Below the pieces are notes generated by a model. That model had not been told where the DNA came from. It ran no database searches and was given only the letters and a program-made list of their open reading frames with translations. A program made the position numbers and the translations under genes. Below are positions 8,098-15,070 of a stretch of DNA of 64,000 nt, piece by piece (position 1 is the stretch's first letter; each line of letters opens with the position of its first letter). Origin of the DNA: Bacillota bacterium (lineage in GTDB: Bacteria > Bacillota_I > Bacilli_A > RF39 > UBA660); the NCBI GenBank assembly GCA_003524085.1, contig DOEC01000006.1, positions 1 through 64,000 on the forward strand, written 5' to 3'.

Positions 8098-8715
8098 ATG
8101 GAAAAATTAACTAAAAAACAAGAAGAAGTCTTGACAGTTATTAAAAAATACATAGCTGAACACGGCTATGCTCCAAGTGTAAGAGAAGTTTGTGAACTTA
8201 TGAATTTAAGTTCAACTGCAACTGTATTCGTACATATGAGACATCTTATGAAGAAAGGATATTTAAAACAAACAGATAATAAATTTAGAACACTAGAAGT
8301 TTTAGTACCAAACGAATACTTAGAAAAAAATGAAGACGTTGTAAACGTTCCACTACTTGGAAAAGTTACATGTGGTAACCCTATTGAAGCTATTGAGTTT
8401 CCTGATGAATACATAGCTTTACCAGCATTCATGATACCTAAGAAAGAAGAAATATTTACATTAAAAACTGAAGGAATGAGCATGAAGAACGTTGGAATAT
8501 ATGATGGAGATATAGTTATAGTAAAAAGACAAAAGAATGCAAAAAATGGAGATTATGTTGTAGCACTTGATGAAAATGGATTTACTACATTAAAGACATT
8601 TTATAAAGAAAATGGATATTTTAGACTACAACCAGAAAACGAAACTATGGACCCTATTATACTTGATAAAGTTGAGATACTTGGAATTGCAATAGGTCTA
8701 TATAGAAAGTTTTAG
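8098..8715 (+). CDS. lexA: LexA SOS repressor
   Basis: Repressor of the DNA-damage response; it self-cleaves when RecA is activated. The 205-residue length from ATG 8098 is typical, and AAAGGATG is the RBS. Residues 1-65 form the winged-helix DNA-binding domain (YAPSVREVCELMNL, then the recognition helix SSTATVFVHMRHL). The autocleavage site is Cys92-Gly93, not the common Ala-Gly. The catalytic dyad is Ser128 (EGMSMKN) and Lys166 (FTTLKTF). A perfect inverted repeat in its own promoter suggests autoregulation, and related sites precede the divergent membrane-protein gene and the Y-family polymerase gene at 35830. A two-way terminator follows. Confidence 0.97.
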   Translation: MEKLTKKQEEVLTVIKKYIAEHGYAPSVREVCELMNLSSTATVFVHMRHLMKKGYLKQTDNKFRTLEVLVPNEYLEKNEDVVNVPLLGKVTCGNPIEAIEFPDEYIALPAFMIPKKEEIFTLKTEGMSMKNVGIYDGDIVIVKRQKNAKNGDYVVALDENGFTTLKTFYKENGYFRLQPENETMDPIILDKVEILGIAIGLYRKF

Positions 8716-8716
8716 T

Positions 8717-8757
8717 AAAAAAATATAGAAGCTAACTGATAACTTCTATATTTTTTT
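8717..8757. terminator. Bidirectional terminator between lexA and nusG
   Basis: AAATATAGAAG and CTTCTATATTT arms with an 11-nt loop, an A run before and a T run after. It can serve convergent lexA and nusG. Confidence 0.8.
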
Positions 8758-8761
8758 ATGT

Positions 8762-9301
8762 CTAGCATTTGCTAATTTGAACTAAATCTACTTCTACTGG
8801 TGTTTCTTGTCCAAATAAATCTATTAAAACATTTAACTTTTCGTTTTCTAAATCAATACTTTGAACTTTACCAAACATTCCATTAAATGGTCCATCAACA
8901 ATTTTAACTGAATCGCCTTCTTGTAAGTCTGTTTCAATGTCAAGTCTACTAAGTCCTTCACTAGCTAGAATTTTATCTATTTCTTGTGGAGATAATGGAA
9001 TTGGTTTAGCACCCTTACCACTACTACCGATAAATCCAGTAACTCCTGGAGTATTTCTAACTGCATACCAAGCTTCGTCACTCATAATCATTTCAACAAG
9101 TACATAACCTGGAAACATCTTCTTTGTTTTTTCTTTCTTAATGCCATCTTTAATTTCAACTTCTTTAGTTTCTGGAACAATAACTCTAAAAATATTATTT
9201 CCCATACCCATTGAGTCTTTTCTCATAAGTAAGTTTTCTTTTACTTTACTTTCATGGCCTGAATAAGTATTAACAACATACCATAACTTTTGATTTTCCA
9301 T
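8762..9301 (-). CDS. nusG: Transcription termination/antitermination factor NusG
   Basis: Essential RNA polymerase accessory factor of 179 residues. The NGN domain covers about residues 1-115 (WYVVNTYSGHESKVKENL, FPGYVLVEM, VRNTPGVTGFIG), followed by a KOW domain (EGDSVKIVDGPFNGMFGKV). It lies 3 bp after secE and forms the conserved secE-nusG pair. The stop is immediately before the shared terminator with lexA. Identification is secure. Confidence 0.97.
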   Translation of the reverse strand: MENQKLWYVVNTYSGHESKVKENLLMRKDSMGMGNNIFRVIVPETKEVEIKDGIKKEKTKKMFPGYVLVEMIMSDEAWYAVRNTPGVTGFIGSSGKGAKPIPLSPQEIDKILASEGLSRLDIETDLQEGDSVKIVDGPFNGMFGKVQSIDLENEKLNVLIDLFGQETPVEVDLVQISKC

Positions 9302-9304
9302 AAT

Positions 9305-9484
9305 TTATCCCACGATTCCTTTCAAGAAAGTAAATAATACATCTAGTAAGTAAAAATATCCACCAAAGAACACCATTAAAGTAAGAACCATTACTGAATA
9401 CTTAAATAAATCTTTACCACTAGGCCACCTTACCATCTTTTTTTCTTTACTAACACCTTTAAAAAATGCCTTGATTTTTTTCAT
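9305..9484 (-). CDS. secE: Preprotein translocase subunit SecE
   Basis: Small, essential subunit of the SecYEG channel, 59 residues. The conserved amphipathic part (FKGVSKEKKMVRWPSGKDL) precedes a single membrane helix (SVMVLTLMVFFGGYFYLLDVL). The ATG at 9484 with GGAGG six bases upstream is chosen; the longer frame to 9556 would include the promoter and leader hairpin. Co-transcribed with nusG. Confidence 0.93.
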   Translation of the reverse strand: MKKIKAFFKGVSKEKKMVRWPSGKDLFKYSVMVLTLMVFFGGYFYLLDVLFTFLKGIVG

Positions 9485-9501
9485 AAGTCCCTCCATAAAA
9501 A

Positions 9502-9556
9502 AAACACTTACGTGTTTCAGTAATTTAAATATACTACAAATTAAAGAAAAATACAA
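9502..9556 (-). promoter_or_regulatory. secE-nusG promoter with terminator-like 5' leader hairpin
   Basis: Minus strand: TTGTAT (9551-9556), 17 bp, TATATT (9528-9533). The predicted transcript begins near 9521 and almost at once forms an AAACAC/GTGTTT hairpin (9502-9517) followed by eight T just before the secE RBS. It may be the terminator of sigE, an attenuator of secE, or both. Confidence 0.6.
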
Positions 9557-9563
9557 GTGTTTT

Positions 9564-10250
9564 TTAAACTTTCATTAAACTTTTTAGCCTTTTTATAGCT
9601 TTTTTTTCAATTCTTGAGATATAGCTTTGACTTATACCTAACATATCAGCTACTTCTTTTTGAGTATATTCTTTTTGATTATATAAGCCATACCTAAGTG
9701 TTAGTATTTCTTTATCTCGTTTATTTAAGTTTTCTATTTCTTTAATTAGAAGTTCTTTATCAACAATACTTTCATATTCCTTTTCTACTATATCATCAGG
9801 TGTTCCTAAAACATCTTCTAAATGTAGTTCGTTACCATCTTGATCTAAATTAATAGAGTCTTCAAATGAAATTTCAACTTTCCTTCTTTTATTCTTTCTT
9901 AAAAACATAAGTATTTCATTATCAATACATCTACTAGCGTATGTTGCTAGTTTTATGTTCTTGTCTAGTTTATATGTCTTAACTCCTTTGATAAGCCCGA
10001 TTGTACCAATGCTAACTAAATCTTCTAAGTCATACATTGTATTATCATACTTTTTAGCAAGAAAAACTACAAGTCTTAAGTTGTGCTCGATTAGTTTGTT
10101 TCTTGCATGCATATCTCCATTATTACTCTTAATGACTAGCTCTTCTTCCATGCTTTTTTCTAAAGGTGGTGGAAGTATATCGGTACTTCCTAAGTAAAAA
10201 ACTTTTTCTTTATCCTTAAACAAACTACTTATAAAATCAAATATTTTCAT
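9564..10250 (-). CDS. sigE: RNA polymerase sporulation sigma factor SigE
   Basis: Early mother-cell sigma factor, 228 residues. The pro-sequence is visible: an N-terminal membrane-associating stretch (MKIFDFISSLF), then the processing region YLGSTDILPPPLEKSMEEE, close to the Bacillus site cut by SpoIIGA. Region 2 follows (ARNKLIEHNLRLVVFLAKKY, DLEDLVSIGTIGLIKGV, RCIDNEILMFLRK) and region 4 has the helix-turn-helix (TQKEVADMLGISQSYISRIEKKA). It starts 2 bp from the end of spoIIGA, forming the classic two-gene operon. Confidence 0.96.
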   Translation of the reverse strand: MKIFDFISSLFKDKEKVFYLGSTDILPPPLEKSMEEELVIKSNNGDMHARNKLIEHNLRLVVFLAKKYDNTMYDLEDLVSIGTIGLIKGVKTYKLDKNIKLATYASRCIDNEILMFLRKNKRRKVEISFEDSINLDQDGNELHLEDVLGTPDDIVEKEYESIVDKELLIKEIENLNKRDKEILTLRYGLYNQKEYTQKEVADMLGISQSYISRIEKKAIKRLKSLMKV

Positions 10251-10251
10251 G

Positions 10252-11040
10252 TTATCCCTCCATTAATAAATAATTTAATAAAACTTCTACTTTGTTAGAC
10301 TTTAACTTATCTTTTACTACACCTACTACTATATTCTTTTTTACTCCAATACCTTCTATAAATATTTTCTTAACTTTGTAACACCTCAACAATCCACCCT
10401 CATTAATACTTTGGTATGGTATATAGAAAAATGGAGTGTTTTTAATTATACTTTCAAACTTTTTAGAATTAGTTATGATAACTGGTCTATTTGTATATGG
10501 ATCTATTAAAGTGTTTCCTGTGTCCATGTAGCCTATGAGTTCTAGTTTACTTTCATTAATATAGATATCCACTTTATAATATAAACTATTAATTTCACGA
10601 ATAACTTTCATTTGTTTATAATAGATATACATTATAATTGGAGTACATATTAATATAAAGATGTAATTAATACTTATGCCTTTATGAAAAAATACCATAC
10701 CAATATTCTTATAACTAAAGCTTACGTTTAAATAATATATAAACCCTCCTAAGATTATGCTTATTAAATAAAAATATACCAAGTTAGTTATAAAATACTT
10801 AAAGTCAGAATAACCAAATGTTATGAGTATTATCAAAACTGATAAAAATACCTTAAGTAAAAAGAGTGTTAAAGTAGTTAAGGGCACGAATAAAACAATG
10901 ATAGTTATACTTCCTAGTAAAGAACCCAATACTATTTTTTTAATAGAAGTTCTTCTTTTAAGGACAATACTTGTAGTAAGTAAAAGTATAAAATCAAAAA
11001 AGAAGTTTAAAAATATTATTAAGTCAACATACACTTTCAT
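10252..11040 (-). CDS. spoIIGA: Pro-sigma-E processing protease SpoIIGA
   Basis: Membrane aspartic protease that activates pro-SigE at the sporulation septum. The 262 residues comprise an N-terminal half with about five membrane segments and a C-terminal cytosolic protease domain with the catalytic motif GYMDTGNTLIDP near residue 170. The RBS is GGTGG before the ATG. The pairing with sigE and the length near that of the Bacillus protein (309) make the call firm. Its presence implies that the organism, or a recent ancestor, forms spores. Confidence 0.94.
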   Translation of the reverse strand: MKVYVDLIIFLNFFFDFILLLTTSIVLKRRTSIKKIVLGSLLGSITIIVLFVPLTTLTLFLLKVFLSVLIILITFGYSDFKYFITNLVYFYLISIILGGFIYYLNVSFSYKNIGMVFFHKGISINYIFILICTPIIMYIYYKQMKVIREINSLYYKVDIYINESKLELIGYMDTGNTLIDPYTNRPVIITNSKKFESIIKNTPFFYIPYQSINEGGLLRCYKVKKIFIEGIGVKKNIVVGVVKDKLKSNKVEVLLNYLLMEG

Positions 11041-11063
11041 GTAACCACCAATACAAGTATAAT

Positions 11064-11092
11064 AAAAACGACAAGCATATTTTGTCGTTTTA
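11064..11092 (-). terminator. Terminator of the 11100-11906 gene
   Basis: AAAACGACAA / TTGTCGTTTT arms with a short loop and a minus-strand T run, between the unknown gene and spoIIGA. Confidence 0.75.
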
Positions 11093-11099
11093 TAGTTTT

Positions 11100-11906
11100 T
11101 TATTTTCTTTTTAATCCTTTAGAATATAATTCGTTATATGACCCATCCATTAAAGCTATTTGCATGTCTTCATAAATAGACTTTAATTCTTCTAAAGCAA
11201 TATCTTTAAACATAGTCTGTCCATATATTTCTTCATTAACAGGCTCTAAAATATTTAAGTGACTCTTTAAAGTACTAGCTATTAATCTAAAGTTAAAGTA
11301 ATTAAACTTACCTTTTTCATTGATAAACTTATGATAGAAATCAATTAATGGACTAATAGATACTAATGTAGGATCATTATATTTTAGTGAGTCTCTTAAA
11401 CATCTAAGTAAATCAAACTCATCTATACTGTCTCTTGAAGATGACATTATTTCTTTGCTTTTAATTAAGCTTTCAATATATTTTATGTCTCTTGAGTTTT
11501 CTCTAAGAGTTTTTTCTAACATTCCTCGGTTTAACAAATCCTTGTCTTTCTTATAAAATATTGGAAGTGTTCTAACATCTTTTTTAGCACGATACATAAT
11601 TACTAATTTATGATTATTTCTTAAGTCAACGTCATAGTTAGACTTTAGTTCAAAGTCATTATTAAATCTAGTAGTAAAATTATCAATTTCTTCTAGTGTT
11701 GAAGGCATGGTTACTTTTAAATATTTAGTAAATTCTGCATAGCCTTCACTATAATGAAAGACTAAATTTCCAAGAAAATACTTGTTTTTAGCATCATCAT
11801 TATATTTAGCAATTAACCTTTTAATTTCAGAAGTACTATACTTTTTAAAACTTCTAGTTTCAACCCCAGCCTTAATTCCAATACTATATCTATTAACTTT
11901 ACCCAT
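11100..11906 (-). CDS. Hypothetical cytosolic protein, 268 aa
   Basis: No family recognised. The product is soluble, basic and charged, with no signal or membrane segment. It begins MGKVNRYSIGIKAGVETRSFKKYS and contains helix-rich stretches (ERTLRENS-like KTLRENSRDIKYIESLIKSKE). The RBS AAGGGG is strong. It is monocistronic, with its own terminator. Its promoter (TTGACA-N17-TATAAT, 11931-11958) holds the imperfect palindrome TACCATATTTTGTA in the spacer, nearly identical to the spacer palindromes before the genes at 37939-38247 and 45802-46290. It may belong to a common regulon with them. Confidence 0.6.
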   Translation of the reverse strand: MGKVNRYSIGIKAGVETRSFKKYSTSEIKRLIAKYNDDAKNKYFLGNLVFHYSEGYAEFTKYLKVTMPSTLEEIDNFTTRFNNDFELKSNYDVDLRNNHKLVIMYRAKKDVRTLPIFYKKDKDLLNRGMLEKTLRENSRDIKYIESLIKSKEIMSSSRDSIDEFDLLRCLRDSLKYNDPTLVSISPLIDFYHKFINEKGKFNYFNFRLIASTLKSHLNILEPVNEEIYGQTMFKDIALEELKSIYEDMQIALMDGSYNELYSKGLKRK

Positions 11907-11930
11907 AAGACACCCCTTATCTAGTTAAAA

Positions 11931-11958
11931 TTATACCATATTTTGTACAATATGTCAA
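11931..11958 (-). promoter_or_regulatory. Promoter with spacer palindrome, copy 1
   Basis: Minus-strand TTGACA-N17-TATAAT. The spacer contains TACCA-TATT-TTGTA on the plus strand, one base off the perfect TACCA-TATT-TGGTA of copies 2 and 3. The RBS AAGGGG follows closely, as in the other two. Confidence 0.6.
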
Positions 11959-11977
11959 CTTTACACATAAAGGTACT

Positions 11978-12076
11978 TTATTTGAATATGATTAATTTAT
12001 GATAATTCTTAGCTGCTACTTTAGCATTTTCATTTATTATTTCAGTCTTTATATTACTTAAATATTTTTCTTCCAT
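11978..12076 (-). pseudogene. N-terminal stub of a fourth tandem YhcG (DUF1016) copy
   Basis: A 32-codon frame starting MEEKYLSNIKTEIINENAK and continuing KVAAKNYH before diverging to a stop. It matches the first 26 residues of the three full copies, and its ATG at 12076 is exactly 921 bp from the next start (12997). It also keeps the AGGAGG RBS. This is the cut end of the tandem array. Confidence 0.8.
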
Positions 12077-12088
12077 AAGCTTTTCCTC

Positions 12089-12997
12089 CTAACTAATTTG
12101 CACAGTTTTATTTATTTTAAATTCTACTATAGTTACTTGATTATCTTTTACGTAATGAGCTTCAAACTTATTTACTGACTTTGTTATAATTATTCCAATA
12201 GTACTATTTTGAGTTATATTTTTTAAGTGTTCGTCAATATAGTTCATATACGTTTTTATTTGACCATAGTCACTTTTCTTATATTCTCTTGATTTTATCT
12301 CTACTACACAATATCTACTTTCAACCACATTATAAAATAGATAGTCTATATAATTCTTTTTGTCTCCAATGTTAAGTTTATATTCTCTTCCGACGTAAAA
12401 ATATCCACCGCCTAATTGTTTCATAAAACTATCTAAGTTTTCATAAATAATTTCTTGTAATATTTTTTCAGTATAAACTTCATAACTTTTATTAGGTGTT
12501 AACACTATTGGACTGGGGACACTTTGAATTAAAGAAAGTTCTTCTTTATTTAAAAGACTTTCTTTTGCTTCAGTTGAGAGTCTACCATACTCATTACTCT
12601 TTATTCTTTCAGCTAATGCTCTTTTACTTAAATTATCTCGTTTAGTAATATGAATATAATACTTAATTTCTTTGATATCTCTTAGTGATAATAAAATCTT
12701 GTAATGACTCCACGTCAATTGTCGCTCCAGTGGAGCGACTTTTTGAATTAATAAATAAAATTGTTGTATCTTATATAAATCTTTTTCCTTATATCCACTT
12801 CCAAATTCCTTAGTTAAAATACTTGCATATTTTTTTACTATTCCTTCTCCATAGTGTTTACCTGCTTCTACTAGTTCCCTTCCTATATTATAATTCATTG
12901 TAAGTTTTACATTATTTATCTGATAATTCTTAGCTACTACTTTAGCATTTCCATTTATTATTTCAGTCTTTATATTACTTAAATATTCGTCTATCAT
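12089..12997 (-). CDS. YhcG-family PDDEXK nuclease (DUF1016), tandem copy A
   Basis: 302-residue member of the YhcG family. Residues 1-150 form the DUF1016 N-terminal domain (NYNIGRELVEAGKHYGEGIVKKYA, LTWSHYKILLSL); residues 160-290 form a PD-(D/E)XK nuclease fold with core IGDKKNYIDYLFYN and VVEIKSREYKKSDYGQIKTYMNYID, where D of YIDYL, E and K of EIK are the likely metal site. Cellular role is not settled in the family. Third and last full copy of the array as transcribed; the stub follows. Near residue 90 the coding DNA holds a perfect 8-3-8 palindrome (12721-12739). Confidence 0.9.
   Translation of the reverse strand: MIDEYLSNIKTEIINGNAKVVAKNYQINNVKLTMNYNIGRELVEAGKHYGEGIVKKYASILTKEFGSGYKEKDLYKIQQFYLLIQKVAPLERQLTWSHYKILLSLRDIKEIKYYIHITKRDNLSKRALAERIKSNEYGRLSTEAKESLLNKEELSLIQSVPSPIVLTPNKSYEVYTEKILQEIIYENLDSFMKQLGGGYFYVGREYKLNIGDKKNYIDYLFYNVVESRYCVVEIKSREYKKSDYGQIKTYMNYIDEHLKNITQNSTIGIIITKSVNKFEAHYVKDNQVTIVEFKINKTVQIS
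12721..12739. repeat. Intragenic palindrome, YhcG copy A
   Basis: GTCGCTCCAGTGGAGCGAC: 8-nt perfect arms, 3-nt loop. It encodes part of KVAPLERQ. Copies B, C and the 26.6-kb remnant have palindromes of different sequence at the same codons. Confidence 0.9.
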
Positions 12998-13009
12998 AAA
13001 TTTTCCCTC

Positions 13010-13918
13010 CTAACTAATTTGCACAGTTTTGTTTATTTTAAATTCTACTATAGTTACTTGATTATCTTTTACATAATGTGCTTCAAACTTGTTTACTGAT
13101 TTTGTTATAATTATTCCAATAGTATTATTTTGAGTTATATTTTTTAAGTGTTCGTCAATGTAGTTCATATACGTTTTTATTTGACCATAATCGCTTTTTC
13201 TATATTCTCTTGCTTTTATTTCAACTACACAATATCTACTGTCAACTACATTATAAAATAGATAATCTATATAATTCTTTTTGTCTCCAATGTTAAGTTT
13301 ATATTCCCTACCAATAAAAGCGTAGCCTCCACCAAGTTGATGCATAAAATCTTCTATATTTTCAAAGATTATTTCTTGTAATATTTTTTCAGTATAAACT
13401 TTATAACTTTTATTAGATGTCAACACTATTGGACTTGGGACACTTTGAATTAAAGAAAGTTCTTCTTTATTTAAAAGACTTTCTTTTGTTCCATCTGAAA
13501 GTCTATCATACTCATCACTTCTTATTATTTCAGCTAATTTTCTATAACTTAAATTATCTCTTATAGAAATATTAGTATAATAATTGATTTTATTGATATC
13601 TTTTAAAGGTAAAAGTAATCTTATGTGTTCCCAAGTCAATTGGTGCGGCAATGCCGCACCTTTTTCAAAAAGAACATAAAATTGACGCATTCTCTTTAAA
13701 TTAGATACAGAATATCCACTTCCAAATTCCTTAGTTAAAATACTTGCATATTTTTTTACTATTCCTTCTCCATAGTGTTTACCTGCTTCTACTAGTTTCC
13801 TTCCTATATTATAATTCATTGTAAGTTTTACATTATTTATCTGATAATTCTTAGCTGCTACTTTAGCATTTCCATTTATTATTTCAGTCTTTATATTACT
13901 TAAATATTCGTCTATCAT
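13010..13918 (-). CDS. YhcG-family PDDEXK nuclease (DUF1016), tandem copy B
   Basis: Second full copy of the array, 302 residues, 12 bp before copy A and with the same AGGAGG RBS. Both domains are intact; the nuclease core reads NYIDYLFYN ... VVEIKAREYRKSDYGQIKTYMNYID. Differences from copy A cluster between about residues 70 and 150 (SVSNLKRMRQFYVLFEKGAALPHQ) and in the LGGGYAFIGREY segment, while the first 65 and last 80 residues are almost identical. That mosaic pattern suggests gene conversion at the ends with diversification of the middle. The palindrome here is at 13642-13660. Confidence 0.9.
   Translation of the reverse strand: MIDEYLSNIKTEIINGNAKVAAKNYQINNVKLTMNYNIGRKLVEAGKHYGEGIVKKYASILTKEFGSGYSVSNLKRMRQFYVLFEKGAALPHQLTWEHIRLLLPLKDINKINYYTNISIRDNLSYRKLAEIIRSDEYDRLSDGTKESLLNKEELSLIQSVPSPIVLTSNKSYKVYTEKILQEIIFENIEDFMHQLGGGYAFIGREYKLNIGDKKNYIDYLFYNVVDSRYCVVEIKAREYRKSDYGQIKTYMNYIDEHLKNITQNNTIGIIITKSVNKFEAHYVKDNQVTIVEFKINKTVQIS
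13642..13660. repeat. Intragenic palindrome, YhcG copy B
   Basis: GGTGCGGCAATGCCGCACC: perfect 8-nt arms and 3-nt loop, encoding part of KGAALPHQ. Unusually GC-rich for this genome. Confidence 0.9.
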
Positions 13919-13930
13919 AAATTTTCCCTC

Positions 13931-14839
13931 CTAACTAATTTGCACAGTTTTGTTTATTTTAAATCCTACTATAGTTACTTGATTATCTTTTACATAATGA
14001 GCTTCAAACTTATTTACTGATTTTGTTATAATTATTCCAATAGTACTATTTTGAGTTATAGTTTTCAAGTGTTCGTCAATGTAGTTCATATACGTTTTTA
14101 TTTGGCCATAATCGCTTTTCTTATACTCTCTTACTTTTATTTCAACTACACAAAAACAGTTCATTTTGTAATTGTATAAAAGATAGTCTATATAATTCTT
14201 TTTATCTCCAATATTGAGTTTATATTCTCTACCAATAAAAGAGTATTCTCCACCAAGTTGATGCATAAAATCTTCTATATTTTCAAATATTATTTCTTGT
14301 AATATCTTCTCATTATAAAATTCATAGCTTTTATTTGGTGTCAATACTATCGGACTGGGTATGCTTTGAATTATTGAAAGCTCTTCTTTGTTTAAAATAC
14401 CCTCTTTCGTTTCAGTTGAAAGTCTGCCATACTCATTACTTCTTATTCTTTCAGCCAATGCTCTTTTGCTTAAATTATCTCGTTTAGTAATACTAATATA
14501 ATACTTGATTTCTTCTACATTTTTTAATGGTAAAAGTAATTTATAATGAGACCAAGTCAAAAGTTGCCCCACTGGAGCAACTTTTTGACTTAAATCATAA
14601 AATTGCTTCATTCTTGTTAATTCTGTAAAAGTATATCCCTTACCAAATTCTACCGTTAATTCCTTTGCATATTTTTTTACTATTCCTTCTCCATAATGTT
14701 TACCAGCTTCTGCTAGTTCCTTACCAATATTATAGTTCATTGTAAGTTTTACATTGTTTATCTGATAATTTTTAGCTATTACTTTAGCATTACCATTTAT
14801 TATTTCATTCTTTATATTTTCTAAATAATTGTCTATCAT
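13931..14839 (-). CDS. YhcG-family PDDEXK nuclease (DUF1016), tandem copy C (first in transcription)
   Basis: First copy of the array as transcribed, 302 residues, RBS AGGAGG before ATG 14839. Domain plan as in copies A and B, with a more diverged middle and nuclease strand (LLYNYKMNCFCVVEIKVREYKK). It follows a leader (14850-14946) containing a terminator-like hairpin, so the array may be controlled by attenuation. That leader is repeated at 27353-27452. Family members are often found near restriction or mobile loci, but no partner gene is present here; the neighbours are the arginine deiminase operon and an unknown gene. Confidence 0.9.
   Translation of the reverse strand: MIDNYLENIKNEIINGNAKVIAKNYQINNVKLTMNYNIGKELAEAGKHYGEGIVKKYAKELTVEFGKGYTFTELTRMKQFYDLSQKVAPVGQLLTWSHYKLLLPLKNVEEIKYYISITKRDNLSKRALAERIRSNEYGRLSTETKEGILNKEELSIIQSIPSPIVLTPNKSYEFYNEKILQEIIFENIEDFMHQLGGEYSFIGREYKLNIGDKKNYIDYLLYNYKMNCFCVVEIKVREYKKSDYGQIKTYMNYIDEHLKTITQNSTIGIIITKSVNKFEAHYVKDNQVTIVGFKINKTVQIS
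14559..14585. repeat. Intragenic palindrome, YhcG copy C
   Basis: Arms AAAAGTTGCCCC and GGAGCAACTTTT (11 of 12 pair) around a 3-nt loop, at the same codon position as the palindromes in copies A and B, encoding part of KVAPVGQL. Confidence 0.85.
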
Positions 14840-14849
14840 AAATTTTTCC

Positions 14850-14946
14850 TCCTAATATATTTATTCGACAAAAAACGCGAAAAGTCTTTTTTTTATTTTG
14901 ACTTTACGCGAAATTCGACGTGTTTTTTTACATGTTTTGTGTAAAC
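14850..14946 (-). promoter_or_regulatory. YhcG leader with terminator-like hairpin, copy 1
   Basis: Read on the minus strand: a TTTACA/TGTAAA inverted repeat (14928-14946), then CGCGTAAAGTC / GACTTTTCGCG arms followed by six T, then TATTAGGAGG and the start of copy C. This resembles a rho-independent terminator inside the 5' leader. The same block recurs at 27353-27452. Confidence 0.65.
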
Positions 14947-15002
14947 TAAGTTATAAAAAAAGAAAGGATAAACAACTTATAAAAGCTATTTGCTCCTTCC
15001 CC

Positions 15003-15039
15003 ATAAAAATTGATGCTTTAGCAAAAGTAAGCATCAATT
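15003..15039 (-). terminator. Terminator of the arc operon
   Basis: AATTGATGCTT / AAGCATCAATT arms, 11 bp, with T-rich flanks on both strands, downstream of the YfcC-type carrier gene. Confidence 0.75.
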
Positions 15040-15070
15040 ATTTTTTATTTTTTTTTGATTATTTGATTTT

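Noticed and set aside
12089..14839. Tandem insertion sequences encoding transposases
   Set aside because: The proteins have the DUF1016 plus PD-(D/E)XK plan of YhcG, not a DDE or HUH transposase, and there are no terminal inverted repeats or target duplications.
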